From Kocuria tytonicola (GTDB lineage: Bacteria; Actinomycetota; Actinomycetes; Actinomycetales; Micrococcaceae), in NCBI RefSeq assembly GCF_003687455.1, contig NZ_PHOA01000011.1, forward strand, positions 1 to 40,686: a DNA stretch of 40,686 nt. Reading direction: 5' to 3'. The notes under the pieces are model-generated. The model saw nothing but the letters and a program-made list of their open reading frames with translations, was not told where the DNA came from and ran no database searches. The position numbers and the translations under genes are program-made. This document shows positions 7,621-15,358 of this stretch, piece by piece. Each line of letters begins with the position of its first letter. Position 1 is the first letter of the stretch.

Positions 7621-8427
7621 ATGACTTCGCCCCACGGTCCGGCACACTCCTCGGCACGCACTGCGCAGGAGGGTCAGGGCGCATCCCCCGTGGTGCGCGC
7701 GGACGGACGGGCCGTGGACGAGCTACGTCCCATCACCATCACCCGGGGCTGGTCCGAGCAGGCGGAGGGTTCCGCGCTCATCGAGTTCGGCGGCACGCGG
7801 GTGCTGTGCACCGCATCCCTGACCGAGGGCGTGCCCCGCTGGCTCAAGGGCGAGGGGCGCGGGTGGGTCACCGCCGAGTACGCCATGCTGCCGCGGGCCA
7901 CGTCCACCCGCTCCGCGCGCGAGTCCGTGAAGGGCAAGATCGGCGGACGCACCCACGAGATCTCCCGGCTCATCGGTCGGTCCCTGCGCTCCGTCATCGA
8001 CCTCAAGGCCCTCGGCGAGAACACCGTGGTGCTGGACTGCGACGTGCTGCAGGCCGACGGCGGCACGCGCACGGCCTCGATCACCGGCGCGTACGTGGCG
8101 CTCGCCGAGGCCATCTCCTGGGCGCACGAGAACGGGGTGCTCAAGCCCCGGGTGAACCCCCTCACCGACTCCGTGTCCGCGGTCTCCGTGGGCATCATCG
8201 ACGGCGTTCCCATGCTGGACCTGCCCTACGTGGAGGACGTCCGCGCCGAGACCGACATGAATGTGGTCGTGACCGGATCGGGGGACTTCGTGGAGGTCCA
8301 GGGCACCGCGGAGGGCGTGCCCTTCCGCCGTGACGAGCTCGACTCCCTGCTGGACCTCGCCGTCTCCGGCTGCGCCCAGCTCTCCCAGATCCAGCGCGAG
8401 ACCCTGGAGTCCAGCCGTGTCCGATGA
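7621..8427 (+). CDS. rph: Ribonuclease PH
   Basis: The 268-residue phosphorolytic 3'-5' exoribonuclease trims tRNA 3' ends. Family features are [14 protein letters not shown], the Ile-Gly-Arg-Ser-Leu-Arg stretch, [14 protein letters not shown] and a C-terminal Glu-Val-Gln-Gly-Thr-Ala-Glu. The first 35 or so residues form a Pro/Ser-rich lead before the conserved Arg-Ala-Asp-Gly-Arg; the ATG at 7621 is kept because a promoter with -35 and -10 sits directly in front of it. The 3' end overlaps rdgB by 11 nt. Confidence 0.95.
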   Translation: MTSPHGPAHSSARTAQEGQGASPVVRADGRAVDELRPITITRGWSEQAEGSALIEFGGTRVLCTASLTEGVPRWLKGEGRGWVTAEYAMLPRATSTRSARESVKGKIGGRTHEISRLIGRSLRSVIDLKALGENTVVLDCDVLQADGGTRTASITGAYVALAEAISWAHENGVLKPRVNPLTDSVSAVSVGIIDGVPMLDLPYVEDVRAETDMNVVVTGSGDFVEVQGTAEGVPFRRDELDSLLDLAVSGCAQLSQIQRETLESSRVR

Positions 8428-9100
8428 CACCGGCGACGCCCGTCTGGTGCTCGCCACGCACAACCAGGGCAAGGTCCGCGAGCTGCGGGCCATGCTCGCG
8501 GACGCGGGCCTGTCCGATCCCGGGATCGTGGTGGACGCGGGCGCGGTGGGGCTGGACGATGTCGTCGAGACCGGCACCACGTTCCAGGAGAACGCCCTGC
8601 TGAAGGCCCGCGCCGCCGCCGAGCAGTCGGGTCTGATCGCACTCGCGGACGACTCCGGGCTCGCCGTGGACATCCTGGGTGGAGCGCCCGGGATCTTCTC
8701 CGCCCGCTGGTCCGGCAGCCACGGCGACGACGCCGCCAACCTCCGCCTGCTCCTCGCCCAGCTCGCGGACATCGCGCCGGAGCACCGCGGTGCGAGGTTC
8801 GTGTGCGCGGCGGCCGTGGTGAACCCGCGAGGCGCCGAGCACGTGGTGCTGGGGGAGCTGCCGGGTTCGCTGCTGACCGCACCGGCCGGGGAGAACGGGT
8901 TCGGCTACGATCCCGTCTTCGCGCCCCACGGCGAGAACGGGCTGAGCTGCGCGCAGCTCACGCCGGAGCACAAGAACCGGATCAGCCACCGGGCCCGGGC
9001 CATGGCGGCCGTGCTGCCCCGGGTCCTGGAGTTCCTGCAACGGGAGACCGGGCACGAGACCAGCGCGTCCTCTTCCACCCGATCGGGGCGCGAGGACTGA
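8417..9100 (+). CDS. rdgB: RdgB/HAM1 non-canonical purine NTP pyrophosphatase
   Basis: The 227-residue house-cleaning enzyme hydrolyses dITP, ITP and XTP to monophosphates and so keeps deaminated purines out of DNA and RNA. The substrate motif Thr14-His15-Asn16-Gln-Gly-Lys19 and the metal-binding Ala-Asp-Asp-Ser-Gly-Leu are visible, as is the C-terminal Gly-Phe-Gly-Tyr-Asp-Pro-Val-Phe segment. The GTG at 8417 lies inside the end of rph (11-nt overlap), giving coupled translation. A tail of about 20 residues rich in Ser and Thr follows the fold. Mycobacterium Rv1341 occupies the same position. Confidence 0.93.
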   Translation: MSDDTGDARLVLATHNQGKVRELRAMLADAGLSDPGIVVDAGAVGLDDVVETGTTFQENALLKARAAAEQSGLIALADDSGLAVDILGGAPGIFSARWSGSHGDDAANLRLLLAQLADIAPEHRGARFVCAAAVVNPRGAEHVVLGELPGSLLTAPAGENGFGYDPVFAPHGENGLSCAQLTPEHKNRISHRARAMAAVLPRVLEFLQRETGHETSASSSTRSGRED

Positions 9101-9103
9101 CCC

Positions 9104-9964
9104 ATGACCTTCGCGTGCGGACACCTCCCCTTTGCCCGAGCCGTGGAAGCGGTGCTCGCCGAGGCCGGCGTGCACGTGGACCGCTCCGAGTGGGAGCTGC
9201 ACGCCGGAGGCTCGGCCCACATCGTGGTGAACGCCGGCCACATGATGAGTGTGCGCATTGCCAAGAACCCCATCTCCGGGGAGAACGTGCGGCGCCGCAC
9301 CAAGGCGCTCGCCCAGATGCCCGAGTTCGACTTCGCGGTGCCCCGCCCCCTCACTCCCGTGATCCAGGACGGCCGCTACACCGCCGTGGGCATGACCTGG
9401 ATCCCCGGGGCACCGAGGTCTCCCGGTCCCGTGGATCCCCGCGAGCTGCACCGGGTGCTCCAGCAGATCCGTCACGCGGACCCGAGCGGCGCCGAACCGT
9501 GGCTGGACCGGCCCGGTCAGCACTGGGGCGGCCACCGGCGGCGGCACGTGCTGCTCGACCAGGTGCTCCCACGGCTGCTGCCCCGGAACAGGGACCGGGC
9601 CCTGCGCGCCATTGAAGACCTCGTCTCACTCGAGACGGTGGCACCGCGGCTGGTGCACGGGGACCTCATGGGCTCCAACATGCTGTGGCAGGACGACCAC
9701 CTGGTGGGCGTGATCGACTGGGACCACGCGTGCCTGGGGGACCCCGCCTACGACGTCGCCTCGCTGGGGCTGTGGTTCGGCTGGGCCAGCGTCGGTGACG
9801 CCACCGACGAGGAGAGCTGCCGCCGGGCCCGGCTGCACGCGCGGATCTTCCCCCTGCAGGCCGTGGCGTACGCCCTGCACCACGAGCTCGACACCGCCCA
9901 GGTGCGCCAGGCGGTGGAGAAGGCGGACGCGTGGTTCGAGACGCGGGCCATGGCGGCCGTCTGA
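9104..9964 (+). CDS. APH-fold phosphotransferase (aminoglycoside/choline kinase-like)
   Basis: The 286-residue protein belongs to the APH/choline kinase family. The catalytic loop reads His185-Gly-Asp187-Leu-Met-Gly-Ser-Asn192, and the metal-binding Asp is Asp205 in Val-Ile-Asp-Trp-Asp-His. The N-terminal half carries an His-Ala-Gly-Gly-Ser-Ala-His phosphate loop and a Val-Arg-Ile-Ala-Lys as the likely ATP-binding Lys. The substrate cannot be read from sequence; many such chromosomal actinobacterial proteins phosphorylate small metabolites rather than antibiotics, and resistance should not be assumed. The ATG is 3 nt after the rdgB stop, so the two are coupled. Confidence 0.85.
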   Translation: MTFACGHLPFARAVEAVLAEAGVHVDRSEWELHAGGSAHIVVNAGHMMSVRIAKNPISGENVRRRTKALAQMPEFDFAVPRPLTPVIQDGRYTAVGMTWIPGAPRSPGPVDPRELHRVLQQIRHADPSGAEPWLDRPGQHWGGHRRRHVLLDQVLPRLLPRNRDRALRAIEDLVSLETVAPRLVHGDLMGSNMLWQDDHLVGVIDWDHACLGDPAYDVASLGLWFGWASVGDATDEESCRRARLHARIFPLQAVAYALHHELDTAQVRQAVEKADAWFETRAMAAV

Positions 9965-9993
9965 CCACCCCCGAGCATGTCGGAGCGGGTGCC

Positions 9994-9999
9994 TAGTCT
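9994..9999 (+). promoter_or_regulatory. -10 element of the exonuclease gene (leaderless type)
   Basis: TAGTCT ends 6 nt before the GTG at 10006, supporting that GTG as a leaderless start. Confidence 0.5.
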
Positions 10000-10005
10000 G
10001 GGCGG

Positions 10006-10587
10006 GTGCCCGTCAGTTTCACCGCCATAGACTTCGAGACCGCCAACCGCAGCCTTGCCTCCGCGTGCGCCCTCGGGGTGGTCAGGGTCCGGGACGGTGA
10101 GGTGGTGGACACCCGCTACTCGCTCATCCGGCCCCCCGCGGGTCACGACGCGTTCGAGGCGGGAAACATCCGCATCCACGGCATCCGCCCGGCTGACGTG
10201 CGGAACGCTCCCACCTTCGACCGGCTGTGGCAGTGGATGTGCGAGAACCTCACCGACGAGGACCCCGACTCCACTCTCGTGGCGCACAACGCCGTGTTCG
10301 ACACCGGCGTCATCCGCGCCGCGAACGCGGCGTGCGGTGGGGTGGCGCGCCCCTGGAACTACGCCTGCACCCTGCGGCTCGCGCGGGCGGCCTACACGCT
10401 GCGCTCATACGCGCTGCCCTCGGCCTCCCGCGCGGCAGGCGCCGAGGTGGTGGAGCACCACAACGCGCTGAGCGACTCCCTGGCGTGCGCCGGGATCGTG
10501 CTCGACCTCGCACGGCGCAGCGGGGCGCGTGACATGGCGGGCCTCGCCGCGCACTACGGCGTGACGGTGCAACGCGCCGCCCTGTGA
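10006..10587 (+). CDS. DEDDh 3'-5' exonuclease (DnaQ-like)
   Basis: The 193-residue stand-alone exonuclease resembles the epsilon subunit of DNA polymerase III. All four acidic metal ligands and the general-base His are in place: Asp9 and Glu11 in Ala-Ile-Asp-Phe-Glu-Thr, Asp99 in Ala-His-Asn-Ala-Val-Phe-Asp, and His152/Asp157 in His-Asn-Ala-Leu-Ser-Asp. It probably removes 3' nucleotides during DNA repair or from small RNAs. No BRCT or UvrC-like domain is attached, and it is close to the minimal length of the fold. The start is GTG with a -10 hexamer 6 nt upstream. Confidence 0.9.
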   Translation: MPVSFTAIDFETANRSLASACALGVVRVRDGEVVDTRYSLIRPPAGHDAFEAGNIRIHGIRPADVRNAPTFDRLWQWMCENLTDEDPDSTLVAHNAVFDTGVIRAANAACGGVARPWNYACTLRLARAAYTLRSYALPSASRAAGAEVVEHHNALSDSLACAGIVLDLARRSGARDMAGLAAHYGVTVQRAAL

Positions 10588-10647
10588 GCCGCCTGCGGTC
10601 CCGCGGCGTGCTACGCACGTCAAGGAACCGGCGTGGGGCGGCGCCCC

Positions 10648-10678
10648 GGTCCTCCCGTCGTTTTCGGGAGCGGCCGGA
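10648..10678. terminator. Possible shared hairpin between convergent genes
   Basis: CTCCCG (10652-10657) pairs with CGGGAG (10665-10670) around a T-rich loop (TCGTTTT), with outer CCGG/CCGG pairs possible. It lies between the exonuclease gene and the convergent ADP-ribosylglycohydrolase-like gene. The stem is short, so this is tentative. Confidence 0.3.
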
Positions 10679-10693
10679 GATCGACGCGTCCGG

Positions 10694-11773
10694 TCAGGGC
10701 CGCCAGCGGGCGTTCCACTCCGCGGCCAGCTGCTCCAGCTCCGCCTGCGCGTCCCGCGTACCCGATCGCGCGGCATCGTGGCCGTGCCCCGCTCCGGAGC
10801 GGTCCTCCGCGCCCTCCGCGCTGGGATGGGGCCAGCGTGCAGCGGCGACCGTGACCGCGGCGGTGCGGGCAGCCCGCGCGACCGGTCCGGAACCGGGCAG
10901 ACGCCCGAGAGCCCGCCGAGCGACGTCGTTCTCCTCGCGGTTCCCCGACTCTCCCTCGACCGCAAGGAGCGCGGCGAGCCCCAGGGCCAGCGCGTACGAC
11001 GCCGCCAGCTCCGGTTCGGAAGCGGCGGTCCCCGCGGCTGCCGCGTCCAGCAGGTCCTCACGTGCCGCTGGATCGGCGCAGCGTGTCAGGAGACCCAGGG
11101 TCACCGGTGCGGGGCGGGTGACCAGTTCGCACACGCGGGCGGTCTCAGCAACGACCTCCGTGAGGCTTGCGTTGATCTCAGCGGCCCGGGCCGCAGCATG
11201 CACCGCCAGGGCCATCGCTACGGCGGCGGTCTGGGACTCCGGGCTTCCGTGGGTGATGGCCGCGGAGTCCACCGCCAGGGCCACGAGGGACTTCCACCCG
11301 ATGTTGGGCAGCAGACCGTACGGTGCGGTGCGTGCCAGGACCTCCGGGCTCCCGGCACGCGGCAGCACCGGTCGGACGACCTCCCCGAGAGCACCGGTGG
11401 CGAGAGCTGCGAAGCTGTCCCCCGCGTGCTCGCCCGGTTGGGCGAGGAGGGGATGGTCCCGGTCGAAGTCGTCAGTGGGCGGGTGCGGAGCGTCGCTGGG
11501 CAGTCGTGCGCCGTTCGCAACCGCCCACCGCAGATAGCCCAGCCATGCGCAGGCCGTGGGATCGGCGGACTGGCCGTCGTTCGCCCAGCGCGCCACCTCG
11601 TTGAGGGCGGCCACGGTGCGGGCGGCCAGGTGGGTGGCCTCATCCGGGAGGCCGCCGGGGGTCTCGTGCAACGGGGCCAGAAGTACGGCGCGCACCACGA
11701 GCGGGTAGGCGGTGGTGGTCGCATCCAGTCCTCGGTCCGGGGCGATCAGTTCGGGGCTGTCCGGGGTGCTCAT
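10694..11773 (-). CDS. Degenerate ADP-ribosylglycohydrolase-like protein
   Basis: The 359-residue protein is mostly Ala-rich helix. Residues 117-178 resemble the middle of ADP-ribosylglycohydrolase (ARH/DraG) proteins: Gly-Asp-Ser-Phe-Ala-Ala-Leu-Ala-Thr-Gly-Ala-Leu-Gly, then Ala-Pro-Tyr-Gly-Leu-Leu-Pro near residue 150, and an Ile-Thr-His-Gly-Ser-Pro-Glu-Ser segment (173-180) before a helical repeat. The residues that bind the two Mg ions in active members are not seen: no Gly-Asp-x-x-Gly or Thr-Asp-Asp-Thr near the N-terminus and no Gly-Asp-Thr-Asp-Thr near residue 280. If the fold call is right, it is a non-catalytic or altered member. The ATG at 11773 has TAGACT 6 nt upstream. Confidence 0.6.
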   Translation of the reverse strand: MSTPDSPELIAPDRGLDATTTAYPLVVRAVLLAPLHETPGGLPDEATHLAARTVAALNEVARWANDGQSADPTACAWLGYLRWAVANGARLPSDAPHPPTDDFDRDHPLLAQPGEHAGDSFAALATGALGEVVRPVLPRAGSPEVLARTAPYGLLPNIGWKSLVALAVDSAAITHGSPESQTAAVAMALAVHAAARAAEINASLTEVVAETARVCELVTRPAPVTLGLLTRCADPAAREDLLDAAAAGTAASEPELAASYALALGLAALLAVEGESGNREENDVARRALGRLPGSGPVARAARTAAVTVAAARWPHPSAEGAEDRSGAGHGHDAARSGTRDAQAELEQLAAEWNARWRP

Positions 11774-11779
11774 GCGCCC

Positions 11780-11785
11780 AGTCTA
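11780..11785 (-). promoter_or_regulatory. -10 element of the ARH-like gene (leaderless type)
   Basis: On the minus strand TAGACT is followed by GGGCGC (6 nt) and the ATG at 11773, fixing that start. Confidence 0.5.
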
Positions 11786-11845
11786 GGAACTCGACGAACC
11801 GTGTTCACCCGCTGGCCCCCGTGGTGCCGGGTGAACCGTTCCCTC

Positions 11846-12985
11846 TCAGCGTGAGCCGCCCGGGCAGCCCAGTCCGGACGGGTTGATCCGGCAGTCGTCG
11901 GCCACGTTGTGCACGGTGGCTCGCCACACGCTCAGCGGAACGGCGGGGGAGACCACCTGGTTGTAGCCCGCCACAGGCTGCCAGCCGGTGCCCGCGATGT
12001 TGTACTCCCCGAAGAAGTACGTGGTGAGCGAGACGGAGTAGTCCCCGGTTGCCGTGTAGACGTGGGAGGTGTCCGTGGGGACGTCCCAGGCCCCCTCGGC
12101 GAGCGGCGATCCCGTGAGCGGGGTCGGCCCCAGGGTGGTTCCGTCACCGTAGTTCCAGGTGTACTGGACGGGGTAGGCACGCACCGAGACCGGATAGCCT
12201 CCCAGGGCGGTCTCGAACGACTGCGGCTGGGCCACCGCGTAGACGTTCGTGTTCATGTTCTTCAGGGTGTCCGGCGTGGGCTGAACGTGGTTCTCGGCCG
12301 GGGCCACGGCCAGTCGCTGAAAATCCTGCAACGTGAACACGGGGAGGGGCACGTACCCGTCGTCGTTCGTGCCCGCGGCCTGGGCATCGGAGACACACAT
12401 CTGGGTGCCCCGCGCCGAACGGGAACCCTCGTTCGCCCCACCCACCACGATGTCCATGTTCACGCCCGCCGCACCGGACTCGTCCGTGCACTCCTGGGCA
12501 GCCCGGCACCTCTTGAGACCGGAGCCCTTCTCCTTGGTGCACGGGTCCTGCAGCCCGTAGGTTGTATTGTTCTTGGCCGTGTCCATGAGGCGGGCATTGA
12601 AGAAGATCGAGTCGTCGTCGGACATGAGACGGTCCCGGAGGGCCTTCTGGAAGGCGGGATCGGTGTCGGGGTTCCAGGCGACGCCGGTCTGCCTTTGCTG
12701 GTCGGGCCCGAAGCCGCCAGGTGCGTTACTGCGCGGACGAGTGACGCCACCCTCTCCGCCTAAGTGAGCGCGCAGCTTAAGTATGATGTCCGCTCCGTCG
12801 GAGGCTGCGCCGTGCTGAAACCCTCCAAAGTCGCCAACTAAGCCACTGCCGCCAATCAAGGGATCTTCCTCAGCGTTTGCAGGAGAAAAAGATGCTTGAA
12901 GGAGTGCGAAAATGACTAAACTAAGCAAGCCTATTTTAGCTTTGAACGGATAGGTGCTCGCCTTTGCCACTTTAGACCCGCTCAT
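11846..12985 (-). CDS. Secreted PKD-domain-like protein
   Basis: The 379-residue protein has a clear signal peptide: basic start, hydrophobic core near residues 18-33 and a likely cut after Ala-Asn-Ala at residue 38. The C-terminal half contains Tyr-Thr-Trp277-Asn-Tyr-Gly-Asp-Gly-Thr-Thr and a following His-Val-Tyr-Thr-Ala-Thr-Gly-Asp-Tyr-Ser-Val, the signature of a PKD-type beta sandwich. It has six cysteines, which fits an exported disulfide-bonded protein. Proteins with this Asp-Phe-x-x-Leu, His-Val-Gln-Pro and Asn-Val-Tyr-Ala layout occur in other Micrococcales, with unknown role. The ATG at 12985 shares its A with the stop of the lipoprotein gene, so the pair is coupled; an ATG at 13024 is the alternative but would move the signal peptide inward. 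The 5' part is unusually AT-rich. Confidence 0.75.
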   Translation of the reverse strand: MSGSKVAKASTYPFKAKIGLLSLVIFALLQASFSPANAEEDPLIGGSGLVGDFGGFQHGAASDGADIILKLRAHLGGEGGVTRPRSNAPGGFGPDQQRQTGVAWNPDTDPAFQKALRDRLMSDDDSIFFNARLMDTAKNNTTYGLQDPCTKEKGSGLKRCRAAQECTDESGAAGVNMDIVVGGANEGSRSARGTQMCVSDAQAAGTNDDGYVPLPVFTLQDFQRLAVAPAENHVQPTPDTLKNMNTNVYAVAQPQSFETALGGYPVSVRAYPVQYTWNYGDGTTLGPTPLTGSPLAEGAWDVPTDTSHVYTATGDYSVSLTTYFFGEYNIAGTGWQPVAGYNQVVSPAVPLSVWRATVHNVADDCRINPSGLGCPGGSR

Positions 12986-13380
12986 CACAGCGCGCCCCGG
13001 GGTGAGGCTGTCACGTGGGTCCAATGCCCCTCGCGATAATCAACGTAAATATCGATTAGATCCGTTCCGGAAAACGGCGATTGCGTCACTGATTTGGATG
13101 AAGAAGGCACAGTCTTCGAACCGGAACTCATAATATCGACCGGTAAGTTGTAACCCCCGTCCATTCTTTTTGTGAATCCACCCGGGAGTATCGTTACTTT
13201 TTCCCATCCCCCGATGGCCCAACCGCCATGTTGGTAAAGTGCTTCGATATCATCGAATTGCGCTGTGCATTTTGAGCATTCTGCGGCGGTTACGTCCCGT
13301 ACCAATGTTGTGTCACCCGTCTGCATGGCGTACCACTGCGCATCAGCGCGGTAGTTCAGGAACGCCTGAGCACCGGCCTC
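12765..13380. other. AT-rich block across the lipoprotein / secreted-protein junction
   Basis: Hand counts give 26 of 60 G+C at 12901-12960 and 27 of 60 at 13081-13140, against 46 of 60 at 13561-13620. The block covers the first part of the PKD-type gene and the last part of the DUF6318 gene, while the outer ends of both genes keep the usual high GC. The edges are approximate. This mosaic pattern suggests replacement of the junction by recombination. Confidence 0.65.
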
Positions 13381-13761
13381 AGTCTCCTTCGTGGCCTCCG
13401 CGGGCATCACCGGTTTGGGCACGTTGCGTGCAGGGTGCTCCAGGGTGGCCGGTTCGTAATCCTCGGGCACTTTCTGTCCCGTGGCGAGGACCGTGGGTTC
13501 CTCGGGGCGCCAGTCGTCCGGCAGCGGTGACTGGCTGCCGTCGGGAGACGGGTGGGCAGTGGAGGCGGCGGCGTCGTCCGGTGTGGGTGACCCGGAGCCC
13601 TGTGGCGAGGCTGCGGACGTGGCCGCGGAGGGGCTCTGGGTGCTGCCGGCTGCGGTCTCGTTCTGGTTCCCGTCGCAGCCTTTGAGCAGGAGTGCGCCCG
13701 AGCACACGAGTGCCCACCCTGCCAGGTGTCCGCGCATCGAGCGCGAATGATGCATTCCCAT
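12985..13761 (-). CDS. DUF6318 family lipoprotein
   Basis: The 258-residue protein looks like an exported lipoprotein: a short basic lead, a hydrophobic stretch and Leu-Leu-Lys-Gly-Cys29 as a lipobox (Lys at -2 is unusual). A Ser/Pro/Ala-rich linker of about 70 residues follows, then the globular part with Ala-Glu-Ala-Thr-Lys-Glu-Thr-Glu-Ala-Gly-Ala, Thr-Gly-Asp-Thr, Cys-Ser-Lys-Cys and Gly-Gly-Trp, the pattern of DUF6318. The ATG at 13761 has AGGGGG 5 nt upstream; an ATG two codons later is possible. Longer in-frame starts reach to 13911 but would bury the signal peptide. Its function is unknown; together with the coupled secreted protein it probably acts at the cell surface. Confidence 0.75.
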   Translation of the reverse strand: MGMHHSRSMRGHLAGWALVCSGALLLKGCDGNQNETAAGSTQSPSAATSAASPQGSGSPTPDDAAASTAHPSPDGSQSPLPDDWRPEEPTVLATGQKVPEDYEPATLEHPARNVPKPVMPAEATKETEAGAQAFLNYRADAQWYAMQTGDTTLVRDVTAAECSKCTAQFDDIEALYQHGGWAIGGWEKVTILPGGFTKRMDGGYNLPVDIMSSGSKTVPSSSKSVTQSPFSGTDLIDIYVDYREGHWTHVTASPRGAL

Positions 13762-14143
13762 GAATCCCCCTGCGGAATCCGCCGATCTGTGATGTGCCTT
13801 ACGTTCCGCATCATAGGGGGCTCGATCACGGATGGGCGTGGAAAGGCGCCGCCTGTGGAGAACGAGGAACATGCGCTTGCATGACGCCAGGTCAGACGAC
13901 AATTCCCACACATCGCCGCGACGAATAATGCGGGATGTTTCAGGTCGAGGGGCATGAGGAAGGGAGGCTCGAGGGGGGGACCAGGCTCGTACCGGACCCC
14001 GCCGGTCGACGGGGGCGATGCCCGGGTCCGCTCGTCGGGACCCCCCTCGGGGACCATCGCCTCCGCGGTGCGGCTGGTCATCCGATCTCCACGTTTTCGC
14101 CAGGCGCGCTGTGGGTGTCCGAGACCCTCGTTACATTGACCTC
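13762..14143. other. Gene-free stretch between the DUF6318 and sbcD genes
   Basis: These 382 nt lie between divergent genes. They hold a good -10 hexamer for the minus-strand pair (TATGAT on the minus strand, 13810-13815, about 49 nt before the start at 13761) and, at the right edge, the sbcD promoter. Open frames crossing the region have no family resemblance and are judged not to be genes. I see no repeat, tRNA or clear hairpin. Confidence 0.6.
14132..14137 (+). promoter_or_regulatory. -10 element of sbcD (leaderless type)
   Basis: TACATT ends 6 nt before the ATG at 14144; no Shine-Dalgarno is present. It supports the shorter SbcD start, which begins directly with the conserved beta strand. 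Confidence 0.5.
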
Positions 14144-15358
14144 ATGCTGATTCTGCACACGTCCGACTGGCACCTGGGCCGCACGTTCCACGGCGTGGAC
14201 ATCCTGGACGTCCAGGCGCGCGCCATGGCTGAGATCGTCACCTGGGTGCGCGAGCACGGCATCGACCTCGTGCTGGTCTCGGGGGACGTGTACGACCGCG
14301 CCCAGCCGCGCACGGAGGTGATGGAACTTCTCAACTCCACCCTCGCGCAGATCCGTGAGGCGGGCGCCCAGGTGGTGCTTACGAGCGGCAACCACGACTC
14401 CCCGGCGCGCCTGGGCTTCGGGGCACGGATCATGTCCCACGGAGGTGTCCACCTGCTCACCACGGCGCAAGGTGCCGCACACCCGGTGCTGTTCTCCGAA
14501 TCAGGCGAAGGCCTCGTGACCCCGACGACGCCGCACGGCCCCGTCCCGGGTCACGGCACCTCGGCGGGCACCACCACGGTGGCGGTGTACGGCATCCCGT
14601 ACCTGGAGCCGCGCGCCGCGGCGGCGCAGCTGGAGTGCGCGCCCACGCACCAGGGCGTGCTCGGCGCCGTCATGCAGGACGTGGATGCCGACCGTCGTGC
14701 CCGGGACGGTGTCACGTCGGTCGTGATGGCCCATGCCTTCGTCACGGGGGCCCACGCCACGGACTCGGAGCGGATCGTGGACTCCGGGGGCCTGGGCACC
14801 GTGTCCGCAGACATCTTCGAGCACCACGACTACACCGCGCTGGGGCACATCCACCGCCGGCAGCGGATCTCCGAGACGGTGCGCTACAGCGGGTCACCCG
14901 TGGCCTACTCGTTCTCCGAGGCCGGCCACCCGAAGGGTGCGTGGCTCCTGGACGTGGGAGAGGACGGGGTGCGTGGCGTGAGTCCGCTGGAGCACGAGTC
15001 GGGCCTGGAGCTTGCCCGGTTGAGAGGCAGGCTGGAGGACCTCCTGCAGGGAACTGAGCACTCACCCGCCGAAGGAGCGTGGTGCCAGGTGGTTCTCACG
15101 GACCCCGAGAGGCCTGCGGCAGCCATGGAACGCATCCGTGCCCGCTTCCCCCGCACGGTGGAACTGCGCTGGGAGCCGGAAGGGGGCAGGGCAATGACCC
15201 CGCAGGCCTACGCGACCCGGGTCGCGGAAGCGGCCAGCCCCGAGGAGCTGTGCGGGAGGTTCTACGAGCACGTGCGCCACCGGTCGCTTAGTGAGGCGGA
15301 GGCCACAGACGTTTCGGACGCCGTTGCCGCGGTGCGGAGCAGGGAGGTGTCCCGGTGA
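14144..15358 (+). CDS. sbcD: Exonuclease SbcCD, nuclease subunit SbcD
   Basis: The 404-residue Mre11-type metallophosphoesterase is the nuclease half of SbcCD, which cuts DNA hairpins and processes double-strand ends. Metal-binding motifs appear in order: Thr-Ser-Asp8-Trp-His10-Leu-Gly, Gly-Asp-Val-Tyr-Asp-Arg, Gly-Asn-His-Asp-Ser, Val-Met-Ala-His-Ala-Phe and Leu-Gly-His-Ile-His. The C-terminal domain has the usual length. The start is fixed by the conserved first strand and by the hexamer upstream. The stop overlaps the GTG start of sbcC by four bases (GTGA), as expected for a two-subunit complex made in fixed ratio. Confidence 0.96.
   Translation: MLILHTSDWHLGRTFHGVDILDVQARAMAEIVTWVREHGIDLVLVSGDVYDRAQPRTEVMELLNSTLAQIREAGAQVVLTSGNHDSPARLGFGARIMSHGGVHLLTTAQGAAHPVLFSESGEGLVTPTTPHGPVPGHGTSAGTTTVAVYGIPYLEPRAAAAQLECAPTHQGVLGAVMQDVDADRRARDGVTSVVMAHAFVTGAHATDSERIVDSGGLGTVSADIFEHHDYTALGHIHRRQRISETVRYSGSPVAYSFSEAGHPKGAWLLDVGEDGVRGVSPLEHESGLELARLRGRLEDLLQGTEHSPAEGAWCQVVLTDPERPAAAMERIRARFPRTVELRWEPEGGRAMTPQAYATRVAEAASPEELCGRFYEHVRHRSLSEAEATDVSDAVAAVRSREVSR

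Noticed and set aside
9104-9964. Aminoglycoside resistance gene
   Set aside because: The APH fold is shared by many metabolic kinases, and the neighbourhood is housekeeping. There is no evidence for resistance.
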